Position numbers and translations under genes: made by a program
Shown: positions 35,201 to 47,948 of the stretch, in pieces
How positions within the stretch are numbered: the first letter of the stretch is position 1
How the letters are laid out: the number at the start of each line of letters is the position of its first letter
NCBI GenBank assembly: GCA_025024175.1
Contig: QCXZ01000138.1
Location: 3,720,002 to 3,784,001 of the forward strand
Direction: 5' to 3'
Length of the DNA stretch: 64,000 nt
DNA from: Rhyzopertha dominica
Taxonomy: Eukaryota > Arthropoda > Insecta > Coleoptera > Bostrichidae
Notes under the pieces: generated by a model
The model's database searches: none
The model's input: only the letters and a program-made list of their open reading frames with translations
Told to the model about the DNA's origin: nothing

Positions 35201-38200
35201 AAAAAGTTTGCTTTGAATTGCGTTCCCAAAAAGAAGATAAATTAGTGTAAGCTAGGTTTTTAATGGTTAGTGTTTTTCTTTATCTACATACAATTAGTCT
35301 TACTATTTGATAATAAAAATTAGTAGTATGAGGCAATTTATTAAAATTAAAATCCCATTAATTAATAGCTGATTAAGTGATTACCTATCCAGCTTTGTCA
35401 AAGAAAAGGGTTTTTATCTTATTGCATATTGAAATATGGCATAGCAAAATACATGTAATAATTACGAAAATTCATAAAGCTGGAAATAGGAATTATGTTT
35501 CTAACTATAGACCAATAAACCTTAAACAAATTTTTGCCTTAAGAAAATGTTATACAATCATCTTGCTTGCAGTAATGTTTTAAGTAACCAACAGTTCGGT
35601 TTTCGTAATGGAGTAAGCACAGCAGATGCATCTGTGCATGTCACTGGTAATTTGAAAAATAGTTCAGATAGAAATGAAAAGTGTCTTTCAGTTGTTCTTG
35701 ATTTGGCGAGGGCATTTGAATTATCTTACGGAATTATTTGAATGACAAAAAGCGGGTTTTGCAAGTCGGTAATATTCTGAGTGAGTCTCTTAGTGTTCGT
35801 ACTATAACCCTTTAAGGAACAGTTCCTAGGCCTTTACTATTTATTGTCTACATGAATTCCCTGCTTGCACTTGAAATTAATGATCATGTTGTGTCTTATG
35901 CTGATGACAATATACTGATTTTTGAGGGTCAGACTTGGACAGAAGTGGGGATTGTCCTTAAATATAACTAAAACTGCATATGTAGCATTTACTTTGTTTA
36001 GTTATGGCAGACCACCTAACAGTTCTATCAATATAGTTAACACTGATTTTTTAGCTAGGGAAGTTGAATATATGAAGTATCTTGGTATAATAATTGATAA
36101 TAATCTTAAGTTTAGTAACCACAAACATAATTGCACTAACAGGCAAAAGTCGTAGTCTTATATTCATATTTTATCAAATTCAAAATTTAATTGTTAGAAA
36201 GTGTGTGATAGCAGTATACAAGGCTTTAGCAGGTCTCTTTTGAGATATGGCATTCTTGTGTGGGGTAGCGTAATTTTTTTTAAGAGTAGAGATCATACCA
36301 CACAATTATACAATAAAAATATTTTGAATATACGGGCTATAAGATTGTCATATTTTAATATAAAAACAAACTACATAATTTTGTTTTGCTTGCTTATTCC
36401 ACCCCACCCCCACATGCAATACTGTGTCATCATAAAGATTTATTATTCACCTTGCTCCCAAAATGCATGACATACTTCCATATGCACTTAGAAATATAAC
36501 TAACATTAAGTGTTTTTCGTAGGAATGTGCCATTTTTATCACTGAAAATTACCACCGTTTCTGAGTACAATTTTTTGTATTGCTTTGCCTACTATGTATA
36601 TCTTAAACTCTTTTTGTATTCTGTATATTTGGTTATTGGCGCATACAGGTTGTTGTAACCTAGGTGCATTATATATTATATTATTATGGTATATAATATT
36701 AGTTAGATTTTGTTAAAATTATAACATATGAAATCTAAATTAAATAAAATAAATTAAAAAAAGTTCCCGAAATATACATATGCAAATTCTATTTAATTAT
36801 TGAAGGCATCAGCAAGTAAATGTAATGTTATAAGAAGTCACTTTTCGGAGATTGCGTCAGAATGTTTAATGATCTACCTGATGAGGACATCAAATTTCCA
36901 CTCGTGTAACTATGTTTAAAAAGAAATTTCGGGAAATGTACTTTCATATAATTTGATATTAAAACTAAACTGAAAAACCACCACAAATTCAGTAAGAATA
37001 ACTCCCAACAGTCGAACTCACCACTCCAGTAAGTTTTGGTAACCATCAGCACACGAAACAAAAAAAAATTAATAGCGAACTTTACTAACCTGAATCTAAA
37101 CCGTCCAAGAGACTCTCCTGGCCTGCTGAGGGGCTACTGGCAAAATTCGTCGGCGACTGCAAGCTCAAAGAACCCAATCCGCCAAGCAAGTCATTCGCAT
37201 TGTTCTGTTGGGCGACGAAAGCCGAAGGCGGCGGGGAAAACAGGTTCGGCTGCGGAGCCACGTTGGCCGCAAACAGATTGGGCTGAGGAGGCGCGCCCGC
37301 CATAAGATTGGGGAACCCCCCTCCGACGTTCAGCATGTTAGGGGGAGTGACGCTAGGCGGCGCCCCAAGAAGGCTCTGTTGGAAAGTGGCTGACACTGGC
37401 GTTGGCTGCTGGCTCTGCGAGAAAGCGGAAGAAAAATCTGCAAAATCGTCCCCTTCATCCTTCTTCTGGGCCGTGCCGCCAAAAGCCGCCTCGAAGTCGC
37501 CGAATTCGGGGGTCGTCTTCGTGTCACGCAACTCACCCTCCCTGGGATTGAAATCGTCGTTCAGCAAGTCGTTTCCCCCGATCGACGTGGGACTCTGCGC
37601 CTCGTCGCGGCCGAAATTAGCAGCAGCTCCGAGATCGACTTTTTTCAGGACTTTCGTCGATTTCGAGGGGGACTTGGTGATGTTCAAGTTTAGGTTGACA
37701 CGTTTTTCCGAAGCCGTTGGGCTGGACGCGTTTTCCGTGTCCCTGTATTTTTTCGACGAGGAATTGTAATTGTGGTTGGATTCGGTTTCACTGTCCTCCT
37801 TCTCGGCCTCGTATTCGTCCTCGTAAGATCGGTCTTTGTAACCCGATGACACGCCATTGTCCCAGTCTCTGTTGCCGTCGGCGTAATCTCGGTTCCATGA
37901 ACGATCCTCCCATCTGTCGCCTCCTGTAAAGGCAACTTAATTTGCTAAAACTGCAGTTCATAGCAAACTACAAACTAACTAAATACATCTAAACGCCGCC
38001 CGCATTGCATGAATAATTTATAGAAACCCTGTACATTATAAAATATAAGCAATGGAGATACTGTGTTTCGACTTTGTTGGTCCTAAGATATTAAACCGTC
38101 AAGTTTTAGAAGCTGTTCCTATAAAGGCCAGCAAATAGTTGTGCTAAACTCAAAGTGAAACACATCTCAATAAAATAGTCTGGAAAACTATGTGAATTTG

Positions 38201-40995
38201 GCTGTTAAACTTTTAGCCTCTTTCACTTATCGTATACTACTTGATACACCACACTCAAGCATCATAGAGTACTTTTGTGGTACTGTGCCAATGTATAGAT
38301 TAAAAACTATGAGATGCCTACTATCAAGCATCTACTATACTGGATTTAAGTAAATATAAATACAAATACACAAAGGTCAAATGAATATCCTATTGAAGTG
38401 GTAGGAGGCAGCTTAACGGTTGATCAATTTTACTTAAGACATAGTGATCTGCTGTCGGCAGCTTTTTTAATCTGGCAGTAAAAAAATTATGAGGGAAAGC
38501 CGAATAATAGTGAAGACCGTAATGTATTACAGTAAGCAGCAGGTGACTGTGTATGTGGACAATATGGCATTAATGGCAAGAACTTGAAAAGAGCTTACAA
38601 AGAAGTTAAAAAATTTACAGAGTTATGGACTGAAAATAAAAAAAAACAAGACAAAAAATAAATGGAAAAGAAATACAAGGCGATTTGGAAGTGACACGGC
38701 AGAACGACAGATTTCATAGGTTTAAAAGGGTAGGTCGATTTGAATACCTCGGTATTATATTGAATGAAAATAATAAGGACGTTATATAAACCAATCATTT
38801 AATTCAAGCTTCATCTGAAATCTAGTTAGATAAAGATGAAAATCATTTATAAAGTATGAAATGATCCTTGTGTAACATCAAATTCAACTTAAGACAGCTA
38901 AAAATATCATTTAATTAACCGTAACAAACAGTAGTTAAGCGGTAAATATAATTTTTACTCAAAGCCAGGCAATATCTTATCACAAAGTTCATGCAAAAGT
39001 AATTACTTCAAAACCTGAACTGGTGTTGAGAAATAGACTAGATATGATTTGATTATTGTAGAATTTATACCATAGACATCTCTGCTCTAATTCTTTGATC
39101 TACTAAACACGCTGATAAACTTTTTCACCTAACTACAAGTAACTTCATAATATTTAAACTTTATTGTAGATAATTCATTCCTAACATNACNATATTATTT
39201 CTAATTTTTCTTTTCACGCTTATATACACAAATTAGCTGTTTTCCATTCTCTTTTTCACATACTTTTTAAAATTCCTTTTTTCATTAAAAGCTTTTAAAA
39301 AAGAACTTGATGTAATTCTCCAAAATGCTTCCGATAACAGTTTTCCACATAATGTAATACAAAAATTGTTTTTTAAATATTTAAGTTATAATAAGGAAGC
39401 TGAAATTTGTTAGCCCCATAGCTTTGCAGGTCCAGTTTCGGTAAGTATGTATAAATTATTTTCTTCGTTTGGATTAAATATTACTTCTTCTACATTAGAC
39501 AGGTGTCTCTCTTTGTCCGTAATAAAGATAAAATTCCAGTTTTGAAACATTCTGTTGAAATAGGACAAACCAGAAGATCTCTTTTAATTACAGGAACTGA
39601 ACATATCAAATAATTTGAAAAATATAAATATACTAAATATTGTTAAAACAAATTCAATTTATTTATTATTACACAAATACTCTGCTACCTTAAACAATTT
39701 AAATTCCTTACATGTTAGTAACAATCAAAATTAAACAATTTAGAAATTTTCAAAATTTATAGAATTATAAATAACCAAAATTTAACCAATTTGAATGATT
39801 TTTGTAATTTATACCCCGAACAGGAATATTACACTAAATAAGATCAATAAGTTTTGTTTAGTTCTTAAAATGAGTGTCAGGGATGATTTGTTTATGTAGC
39901 CTGTGTTTTCTAAACTGTAAGTTAGAACTATTCATAAAGTTTATATAATACTGTAATATAATTTAAACATCTGGAAAATGTAATAAGTCATCAACATAAA
40001 AATAAAATAATAAATCTATCCACACTTAACCACATACAGCTGTCTATCTTAATGTGTAAATAAGCTCCCTAGTGTTAGGCGTATAAACTCCACCTAACCA
40101 AATTTTTTACGGTTGATACAGGCTTAGTACTGATAAAAACTAAGCAATCTCCAGGTGCAACATGTTTACGTCAAGGAACAGTTATTGTTTGAACAAGCCA
40201 ATCAAAACAAGTTAAGATAAGCAACCTTGAGATATGAAAAACATAAGGTGCATTAGTGGATCAAGGTGAATACCTACTTGACCGAGAATCCCTTACCTCC
40301 TGACCTCATGCCCATCATGTCTGAACTCATTCCAATGTATTTGTCTTTATTTTTCTTCGCCTTCTTCCGTTCATCCCGTAATTTATCATCATCTTGTATA
40401 AAATCGATTAATTCCCTTACTTTATGTCTAATGTTCACACCCTGGTCTTTTCCTAACTCATCAATGAAGGTATAATTTTCCAGAGATCGTAAATCGTAAA
40501 TATGTTCTCTGGCCGAAGTTACGACACGTTCAGAGCCATTTTTAACGAGATAATTTAGGAGTATTAGGGACTGAAATATGGACCATTAATATGCCGATTA
40601 ATCTTGTGATAATGAACACTTACTTTATAAGTCCTTCTCCAATGTTGTTTACTATCTTGCAACATTCTTTTCCATAACATTGACATCACTTCGGGAAAAT
40701 GTTCATAAGTAAATGTAGAGTGAGCTAACTCTTGCATTATTTGTCCGGTTGGACCCCACGGTTCATCGTTGGTTGCTTCTCTCACTTTCGCTTCGATCTC
40801 AGTATAGTTCATAACAACATTTGTACTGAAAAAAGTTACTTTTAGTAAACGATAAGTTTGACTGGGGCGTAAATGATCAAGTACATGCAAAATAACATCT
40901 GGACTTTCTAATCAAAATTCGTAATCCCGCAAACTTTCTACTTACACTTTATCCGCGATTTCGCGAACTTTCCACATACTAAATATGCCGTCCAT
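29276..40995 (-). CDS. CLINT1: Epsin-related clathrin adaptor (CLINT1/EpsinR, insect lqfR)
   Basis: Five exons on the minus strand: 40995-40946, 40825-40624, 40570-40297, 37923-37090 and 29589-29276. They give 557 residues. The protein links clathrin, AP-1 and GGA adaptors to phosphoinositides at the trans-Golgi and endosomes. Exons 1-3 encode the ENTH domain (MWKVREIADKVTNVVMNY, EATNDEPWGPTGQIMQELA, YLVKNGSERVVTSAREHIYD). Exon 4 is disordered and GC-rich, with DFGDFEAAF and DFADFSSAF acidic-Phe motifs of the kind that bind adaptor ear domains, and many PNLF and NLF repeats. The last exon has TWSNSGSLNINLDNLL, matching the conserved TWSDPSVNISLDNLL of vertebrate CLINT1, and ends GGFK. The last intron (37089-29590, 7.5 kb) contains TELO2. 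The start faces NMNAT 549 bases away. Confidence 0.93.
29590..32100 (-). other. CLINT1 last intron, part downstream of TELO2
   Basis: AT-rich sequence with short chance frames. One frame at 31570-31779 (plus) is Lys-rich and sits in a region that looks like an old DNA-transposon piece, but no family can be named. Nothing else supported. Confidence 0.4.
32107..34799 (-). CDS. TELO2: TELO2/TEL2 homologue (TTT complex)
   Basis: A single long frame of about 880-897 codons, intronless as far as seen, matches TELO2. In the TTT complex TELO2 stabilises newly made PIKK kinases (TOR, ATM, ATR) with HSP90. Anchors: the GIPIHLEAGVDKIRVVGMVT block, the DSDDELEAYD segment before PPAYLRDLREGL, RLESKTRRFTRHKG, the SDVAGYFFFPLLHGFGRSKF block, and the end (LRFHNEAKVRMAVLS, LVDIRLWLIDI, TDCRILAAHVM). 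No in-frame ATG exists between the upstream stop (34836-34834) and the homologous region. The first exon may be a short ATGGATACAG at 34911-34902 joined to an acceptor before 34799, which is in phase (900 residues) but has a weak donor. It lies within the last CLINT1 intron, same strand. AATAAA overlaps the stop. Confidence 0.9.
35430..36530 (+). pseudogene. Non-LTR retrotransposon remnant in CLINT1 intron
   Basis: Broken plus-strand blocks: IHKAGNRNYVSNYRPINL (about 35470-35520), LSNQQFGFRNGVSTADA (about 35580-35630), VVLDLARAFE (about 35690), a YADD-like SYADDNILIF (about 35897), LSLNITKTAYV (about 35950) and VEYMKYLGIIID (about 36065). This is LINE RT order with frameshifts. Confidence 0.8.
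36830..36960 (+). pseudogene. LINE C-terminal fragment
   Basis: A frame with MFNDLPDEDIKFP, then a shifted FKKKFREMYF, matches the typical end of many LINE polymerases (N.LP..I....F K..L). It may be the tail of the fragment on the left or of another copy. Confidence 0.45.
38500..38790 (+). pseudogene. LINE reverse transcriptase fragment (RTE or related)
   Basis: In broken frames a VDNMALMA box (in place of YADD), KKLKNLQSYGLKINKNKTK and VGRFEYLGIILNENN follow each other, as in the palm-to-thumb region of LINE RTs. It lies in CLINT1 intron 3 on the opposite strand. Confidence 0.65.
39270..39620 (+). pseudogene. Penelope-like element fragment with GIY-YIG remnant
   Basis: In broken frames SFAGPVSVSMYKLFSSFGLNI resembles the segment before the endonuclease of Penelope elements. 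A little downstream is IGQTRRSLLITGTEHIK, close to the YIGQT-R-L--R--EH core of their GIY-YIG endonuclease. The copy is dead. It lies in CLINT1 intron 3. Confidence 0.55.
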
Positions 40996-41544
40996 TGTAA
41001 AAGTTTAATAATTATACACAAAACATCAATATAGAAGTAAAGTATCTTACAAAAGAAATCTACAAACTCGTTAGTTTTGACCAGCAGTGACCTGGCTGTC
41101 AACCATTTTTCATTACATCACTGATAGCCAGAGTTGCCAACCAAAATCCAAAAATACAATTTTACTAGATTTTTTGCTTATAATGCTAGTATAAAGTGGA
41201 CCATTCTTATATTTTTTATGACATTTTAATAAGATTATGGCGATGGTTGTTAAAATAAACTGTTGCAGTGATATATTACAAGTAACAGCAGTATTTATTA
41301 CAATAGGAATAGGGAAATTTTGTGCTGCTAGCTTCAAATTACTCATCATACATGTCATTTACAAAATGTCATATGCTGTCAGTGTCAGCTCTGAAGAACG
41401 TCATTAACGAAGCCAAATATGTCATGTCCAATTTAAGCTTTAAGCACGAACACGAAGATAATCAAGCATTTCTTTAATCAGGACGGTTTTAATATACGAC
41501 TCAAATACACTGATAATACAAAGTATTAAATAACGTTTCACGAT
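40996..41544. promoter_or_regulatory. Shared head-to-head promoter region of CLINT1 and NMNAT
   Basis: The two divergent ATGs are 549 bases apart (CLINT1 at 40995 minus, NMNAT at 41545 plus), so both promoters and leaders must fit here or overlap. No core element such as a TATA box is clear. Confidence 0.6.
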
Positions 41545-44500
41545 ATGCATAATTCGAAGATAGTCCTTTTCGTTTGTGGATCCTTTAATCCACCAACAAA
41601 CATGCACTTTCGAATGTTTGGTAAGTTTCATTAATTTCTAATAAGAACCGGAATCATAAGCCAAATAATTTCAGAAATTGCACGAGATCACCTTCATAGA
41701 TATGGAAATGAAGTTATTGGAGGAATAGTGAGTCCAGTACATGATGGTTATGGAAAAACAGATCTCTTATCGGCTACGCACAGAATTGCAATGTTGAGAT
41801 TAGCGTTAGAATCTTCGGATTGGCTCAAATTGTCCGACTGGGAAGCCAAACAAGAAACATGGACAAGAACAAGGTTGACTCTCGAATATCATCAGGTAAA
41901 ATCAGGGTTATTGTTGAGAATGTCAATTTTTGCCTTTTCTCTCACATTTTACGCACCACATTAGTTGGGATATTCGAACTATGTATGTGAGAGGCACACG
42001 TGACACTATGTAAAAAATATATATGAATTTCTGAAAAGTAGCTTAAAATTTTCGAGTGACATTTTCAATAATTACCGAACATACTTGTAAGTATTGTGCA
42101 AAGTGATGTAATATTATTTTTTTAGAACCAAATAAACGCCTACATGAATTCAAATTTGAACAACGATACAAACGAGAAAGATTTGACATGGTTACCGGAT
42201 GTTATTAAGAATGGCTACACTGGACCAGTCAATGTAAAATTGTTGTGTGGAGCAGATTTATTAGAATCGTTTCGTACTCCTGGTGTGTGGTTAGACGAAG
42301 ATGTGAGTTAATACATAGTTAATTTAGTTATGATAATGGTATTTATGTATCCTTCTTTTTTTAGATTGAAGCTATCTTAGGTCAACATGGGTTGGTAGTT
42401 GTTACGAGACAAAGTATCAATCCTTCTGAATTTATATACAACTCGGATTTATTAACAAAATATGCTGTAAGTACAAGTCATTACATTTTCATTTTTTTTA
42501 TTTTTCTACTTTACATTTTATAACATTTATACTACTACATCAATAGAATACAGAAACTGTTAAGATCACTCATTCTTAAAAATTAATTATATAATTCTCT
42601 GCCAAAATAGACAATATTACAATAAATAATAAAACAATAAGTATGATAAACTGTTCTATCAATAAACAATATCACATAAGTACTCCCCAGGTATAATATA
42701 ATCTATAACACAAGAAATTGATGTAAACAAAATAAAATAATGCTTTGTCTACAAGAAAGAACCAGGTTGTTCAAGTCCATGTTATGGTGGTCAGGTTTGC
42801 CTCACTGGTTCTATAACATTTTTTTGTCGTGATTGAATACCGGCCATTCCATAAACAACTTTCAAACTTGCTGGGATAGCATTAACAATTTTCGGTCCAC
42901 CATAATCTAAACAGCGCTGATTTAAAGAAACTTCTTTTTTTAAAAATGGCTCATATAAATAGACAAATTCATAGTATTAATAATTATAGAAGCGATATTC
43001 ATAATCTTTCTAAAATTTGTACTTATTTCCTTCATTTTAAATCATTTTTATTATACTATTTAGAAGACCGAAACCCATTGTATTTAAATAAAAGCTGTAA
43101 GTATTCCCAATTTTTGTGCTTTGCTGACTGTCCTGTAAAAAGGTCAATAAGATATCTTTGATGCATCCTCGGAATCCACACCTTTTTGGCTTATCAATAA
43201 GTATCGAGTGCTGCAACATGTTAAATGCTCTTCTCAAGTTTATAAAAACAGTCAAAGAAGGTTGAGACCTATCTGAAGCTGATGAAGCCATATTGGGCTG
43301 TTGACATAATGCCTGTTTGATTTAAGGAGATTACACATTCGATTCAAAGATTTTGGATAGATAAGAAGTCAGTGCAATTGGTGAGAAATTATTTACCTGT
43401 CTTATCTTTTCCGTTGTAAATAGGTATGATCGTTGCTTTTTTTGAAGTGTTCTGTATAAATACCATTTACAAAAATTAGTTTTATGGTGTGGGTCAGTGG
43501 TTGTGTAATGTAGTCAACAATTTCCGGAAATCTTTTCATTAGGTAACATTGGTGTTAAATACATAGACTCCACAGTATTTTGAAGCTTACATTTATTTTA
43601 AGTTTGCCAGCCAAATCTTTCCCCGTGTTAGCAAACACTTTGTTAAAACAAGATGCAATCTCTTTTATGTTGTTAATACCATTTTTTTATATATAGTATA
43701 ATTTTTGTTGGTATAACCTTATTGGCCTTCCTGCTGATGTAATTCTGCACTGTATACTTATTTTTTTTTCTATGTTAACTGAACACATCCAAAAGTTAAG
43801 ATGTAGAATGAGAGTTTAGATGTGTGCTAAATACTGTATANACATGAAATCAATAAATCATAATACTTTATGACACAATTGTTTCAGCCCAATATTATCA
43901 CTGCGACAGAATGGTTCAAAAACGAAATCAGCTCTACAAAAATAAGGCGTGCCATTCGCAGATCAGAATCAGTAAAATACCTTATGTCTGACAAAGTCAT
44001 CGATTACATCCACAAGCATGGATTATATGGAGCAACTTCAAAGTAAGTAATTATATCTTTATATCGCCATATTAATTTGCTAATAAATGCTGTTTAACTG
44101 CCAACGCGGATAACAGTAAGTATATACCCTCTTCCAAGTCCCGATATGCTCCTTATTTAACGCCTTCACCCTCTGACATTACCATGGAAACTCCAAGTCC
44201 TATCAGCAATAACTGCTTGTCATTGTGCAACAACAACATTTTCTCAACAAATTACGAAAGATTAACGATTAACACAGTTGATGGCGTTGCGAAAGGCAAC
44301 GTGATCAACTTGACTAAGCACCCTGGACAAGCTGTTAAAATCATAACAGAGGATACTGGCGAACATAAGATCATCAAGGACGCCAAAGAGGTAGGTAGCA
44401 GTAAAAAGACAATAAAAGCGTCTAAGAGCTGCACTGATTTTTACGAGGAGAAAAATGGCACCTTGAAAAGTAGCAAATCAAATGCAAATTTAAAGGATTG

Positions 44501-44585
44501 CAAAAACTGTGATGAAAATCTCGTAAAGTTTATTTTTACCAAACATGGCATACAGGTCATTAGCGATGTAGAAACTATAGTGTAA
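41545..44585 (+). CDS. NMNAT: Nicotinamide mononucleotide adenylyltransferase
   Basis: Six exons: 41545-41620, 41675-41895, 42126-42302, 42365-42466, 43888-44042 and 44117-44585. They give 399 residues. The enzyme joins NMN or NaMN to AMP from ATP to make NAD; insect NMNAT also protects neurons. The nucleotidyl-transferase motif GSFNPPTNMH is at residues 12-21. Substrate and fold blocks: GGIVSPVHDGYGK, KLLCGADLLESF, GLVVVTRQ and the C-terminal ISSTKIRRAIRR signature. The region after GLYGATSN (about 155 residues) is an extension beyond the catalytic domain, low in complexity and ending VKFIFTKHGIQVISDVETIV. Vertebrate NMNAT1 and NMNAT3 lack this. Exon 6 has a weak acceptor tract. Intron 4 (1.4 kb) contains a LINE fragment and an N at 43841. 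Confidence 0.93.
42900..43420 (-). pseudogene. LINE fragment in NMNAT intron 4
   Basis: The minus strand carries LTVFINLRRAFNMLQHSILIDK (in place of the FLD..KAFD.V.H..L block) and RGCIKDILLTFLQD. This is part of a LINE RT, frame-broken on both sides. Confidence 0.65.
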
Positions 44586-46258
44586 TGTAGAGACGTAGTA
44601 TGGAGGAACATCATGTGATTTTCACGACAAATCATATATATGTTATGGATGTGTTAGCTGTTTACCAGATTCAAATGCAAATGGGACATAATGCACATTG
44701 AGAGTTACCTTTATTCTTTACTCCATGATTGTTTCATGTGGTTACCTTGCCCATCATAATACTTAACCGGAAAGTTGGAGTTTCTATAACCATGTGTAGC
44801 TCATCAGTTAATGTAGTTCTTTCTATTCTTCTTGAAAATAAGTATACAAAATTATATTTGTGCTTCAAAGTAGCGAAAATATATGTTCTGTGACTAAAGT
44901 AGAAAGCAAGATCGTTAGCCACATATTTGTTGTGGAGAAAATCTCACGTGAGAAAATTTGAATAGTTACAATTAATTTAAGAACGATTTTAAAATAAATT
45001 AAACCAATAGGTATACCTTTATTTATTTGTAGTTTTATGCCTTTGTTTTGGGTCACACTTATAAGCTTCCTGGGCTGCAGGTTGGACAAACCTGTCTAAA
45101 GGAATTACTCCAGCACAGGCTTAAGTACCTGCATTGAGGAAAATAGACCCTGTTTAACATCCAAGCAGATTGCAAGAAAGATTATTCATTATTCAAATAA
45201 TTCAAAAATCTTATTATCTGCCAAACTGGAGGATTAGAACAGGTATTATATTTGATCAGTCAAGTTGGTAATCTTACAAAATTTAATGGTATGCAAATGA
45301 GGGTATAGTAAGGTTCAGGTAGTTGACACTCTCCAGTAATGATCTTACTTGCTCTTCCCAAATAGCAGTTACTAGAAATACAGTTTAGAATTGTCCTTCT
45401 ATTTCAATTCCAGGAAAGCATTATTTGTAACCTCATGAAGGTTTAGGTAACCAGACTGGAATGAAATAAAGATGTGCTTTATGTCCCATTATTGTACACC
45501 AAAAATGCTATTCCAAGCTCATAAAAAATTGTTTTTTGTAGTATAAAATATGAATGTCTCATGAAGCTTGTTTGGTAAACTTTTATATAATGGGTTTGCT
45601 CTTTTTAGCAATAAAAATAAGCAATTAATTTCAAGCGTCTTCCTCACTGTGAGAATGTATTGGTGATAACTACTGCATGCTTCTCTTTTAGTGATGGTTT
45701 AAAACCATACTCGCGAATTTTGTTTGCTGTACTCTGAATGTTTTCGTTTTGTTCGTTTAGCAATTTTAGTTTACTAAGAAGTATGACTTATCTATCTGTT
45801 TCTTCAATTTGTGTAGCATGTCTTATTTCTGTTTCAGGCATCTATAGTACGCCCTGCATGCTTACTGTAGCTGAATTTTATGTGGTGAAATACTTGAAGG
45901 TATAATAATCACGGGATATCTCAAAACATGAACAACTCATTAAAACATAACGGCGATAAGCTACATTCCTTTGAGTGAATTGTTTTGAGATTACCTTACA
46001 TCATTAGTCATATTTCGAGATATTTTGTTTTTTATATTAAGCTGTGATAGTATTGTAATGATATTGTGTACTTTATTTGAGATGTTCCTTTGTATACTTT
46101 AGTAGAAACTTATTTTGCAAATGTTACTCTATGTAGATGTCAGCAAATATAGTAAACATCTGTTGTAAAGCTTGGTTTTTATTAATGTATAAGTTATTAA
46201 AAAAATTATATATACAGGAAGTAATAAATTTGAGCACTTTGTACAGTTTTGACTACAA
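44586..46258. other. Tail-to-tail intergenic DNA between NMNAT and B4GALT7
   Basis: Both flanking genes end here. The sequence is AT-rich, with no coding block or repeat boundary that I can support. AATAAA-type signals occur (for example about 44993). Confidence 0.5.
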
Positions 46259-47371
46259 TCATCTTTTGATTTTGACATTTTCAACCTTCGAACAGTCGCA
46301 CCATGGAGTAAGGGAAATATCACAGACTAGCTCGATGTTTATAACTGTCAAAGGTGCACCACTAATCTTCATACTTTTTATGCCCATTATTTTATAGTTT
46401 ACGTCGTGCAAGCCTGTCTGCCTGTCTCTTTTTCTTGTCACTTCTTTTTGGTTAAAACATTTCGTCGTATCACGTCTTCTATGTTTCCCGTGAATATCTC
46501 TGAAAAACGATAAAAACGGTGTTCTTAAAATTTTCTGTATGTATATCTTTAGTATAAACTTACCTAAAAGTATTATTTGTACCAGTGGTAATATTAACTG
46601 GCCTGTTCACACTTAAGTTAGCATCTCTTAAACGAACATAAAATTCATCATCTTCTAAACCCCATCCCCAGTATCTATTTGACATACCATTTACAAGACT
46701 AAAATGTTCACTACAAATCATAGAGAGTATAAATTTTTTATAACTAAAGTGTGTAAAGTACAACATACCGGTTTATAAGTAGAATACCTCCAACAAATTT
46801 TTCATAATGATATTTTGGATGTAAATTAGGGGCAGCCACATGAAACGGCTGATGCTTGGGATAAGCATAACTTAGATTTTTGTTAAGAGGCAACAAGTCC
46901 ACATCGTGCATCGCTATGTAGTCATAGTTCGCTTTGGTTTCTAAATAACCTGCATTAATAAGAGAGGCGCGATTGAAACGATAACGATCAACCTGATTCA
47001 ATATAAAGATATCATGGTTAATCTCCTGCTCGTTAAGAAAGATGTGAATGTGCGGCACAAATTCCAAGAGCTCCTCAAATCGATCTCTAAAAGGTACCAA
47101 TACTGCGAGTTTGTGATTCGATGAAAACTTTCTGTTCTCCAACTGGAAGTCTGAGTGATGAACTATAATGCTTGGTGGGGGACAGTTGCAGTCTTTTGAA
47201 AGGGCAGGGTTGATAAACACTGATAAAAACTTATATATTCATAGATTTACCATATGTGAGCAGCCTAAAACATAAATACACTGAGACTAGAAAAAATATG
47301 ACTACTAAAGCTGCAAGACATCGCGTAAATAGGCCCCTAAGTCGCCTTTCACTACAAGAGCCTAAGGGCAT
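46259..47371 (-). CDS. B4GALT7: Xylosylprotein beta-1,4-galactosyltransferase 7
   Basis: Four exons on the minus strand: 47371-47251, 47192-46769, 46710-46564 and 46499-46259. They give 310 residues. The enzyme adds the first galactose of the xylose-linked tetrasaccharide on proteoglycans in the Golgi. Residues about 18-38 are a hydrophobic type II anchor. Catalytic-domain marks: [34 protein letters not shown], the metal-binding DVD in [21 protein letters not shown], and [17 protein letters not shown]. The end [18 protein letters not shown] matches the family C-terminus. The first intron is taken as 58 bases (donor 47250, acceptor before 47192). A closer acceptor would give a 31-base intron and is less likely. 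Confidence 0.93.
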
Positions 47372-47948
47372 GGCGCATTTTAAGTAAAATAACGTAATTC
47401 TAAGTTTTATCTCATATTTACTTTAAAATTTGTGACATAACCTCAAATTTACAAATGTCAACCTCACAAACTGCCATTTTGACATACTGATGATGCATTT
47501 CAATGCAACCAACGTGTGAAAAATAAAAACGGAGTTGTTGTAAGCCAAAAACCTATTGAATTGGGACCGTAATTGAAATATGTTACGAATCGTAGCAATA
47601 TAGTGTCATATTTGCAAAAGGCAAACATATTCTTTTTGTCAAACATTCCAAATTGATGAAGTGCCTCTAGAGAAAATACCTCTACAGTTGGCGAATTCGT
47701 TTGTGCATATCTTCGCATTGTATTTTGGCGCTGCTATCCGTCAGGTAATTTAACAACCAAGAGTTGACCGTGAATCGTTCAACGGGAAACATGTTATTGA
47801 GTTTTACTACGATTTTATTAAAAAATAGATGTTTTGTGCCGAGTATACGTGGAAAAGAAACTATAAACTGTTCGCCGTCTTGATCGATTGTTAACTTAGC
47901 AGTTTTAATTACTAATAAATCTAAGCGGGAGTTATTTAATTTTTGACC
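47372..47948. promoter_or_regulatory. Head-to-head promoter region of B4GALT7 and IFRD1
   Basis: The divergent ATGs are 577 bases apart (47371 minus, 47949 plus). The interval holds two unexplained minus-strand open frames (see 47500-48008). No core promoter motif was identified. Confidence 0.5.

Noticed and set aside
36878..36900. CTGATGAGGACATC resembling a hammerhead core
   Set aside because: No GAAA core or stem II follows; the sequence fits a LINE polymerase C-terminus.
47193..47250. 31-base intron version of B4GALT7 intron 1 (acceptor TTATCAG)
   Set aside because: Too short for insect splicing; a 58-base intron ending at TTTCAAAAG keeps the frame and has a better pyrimidine tract.
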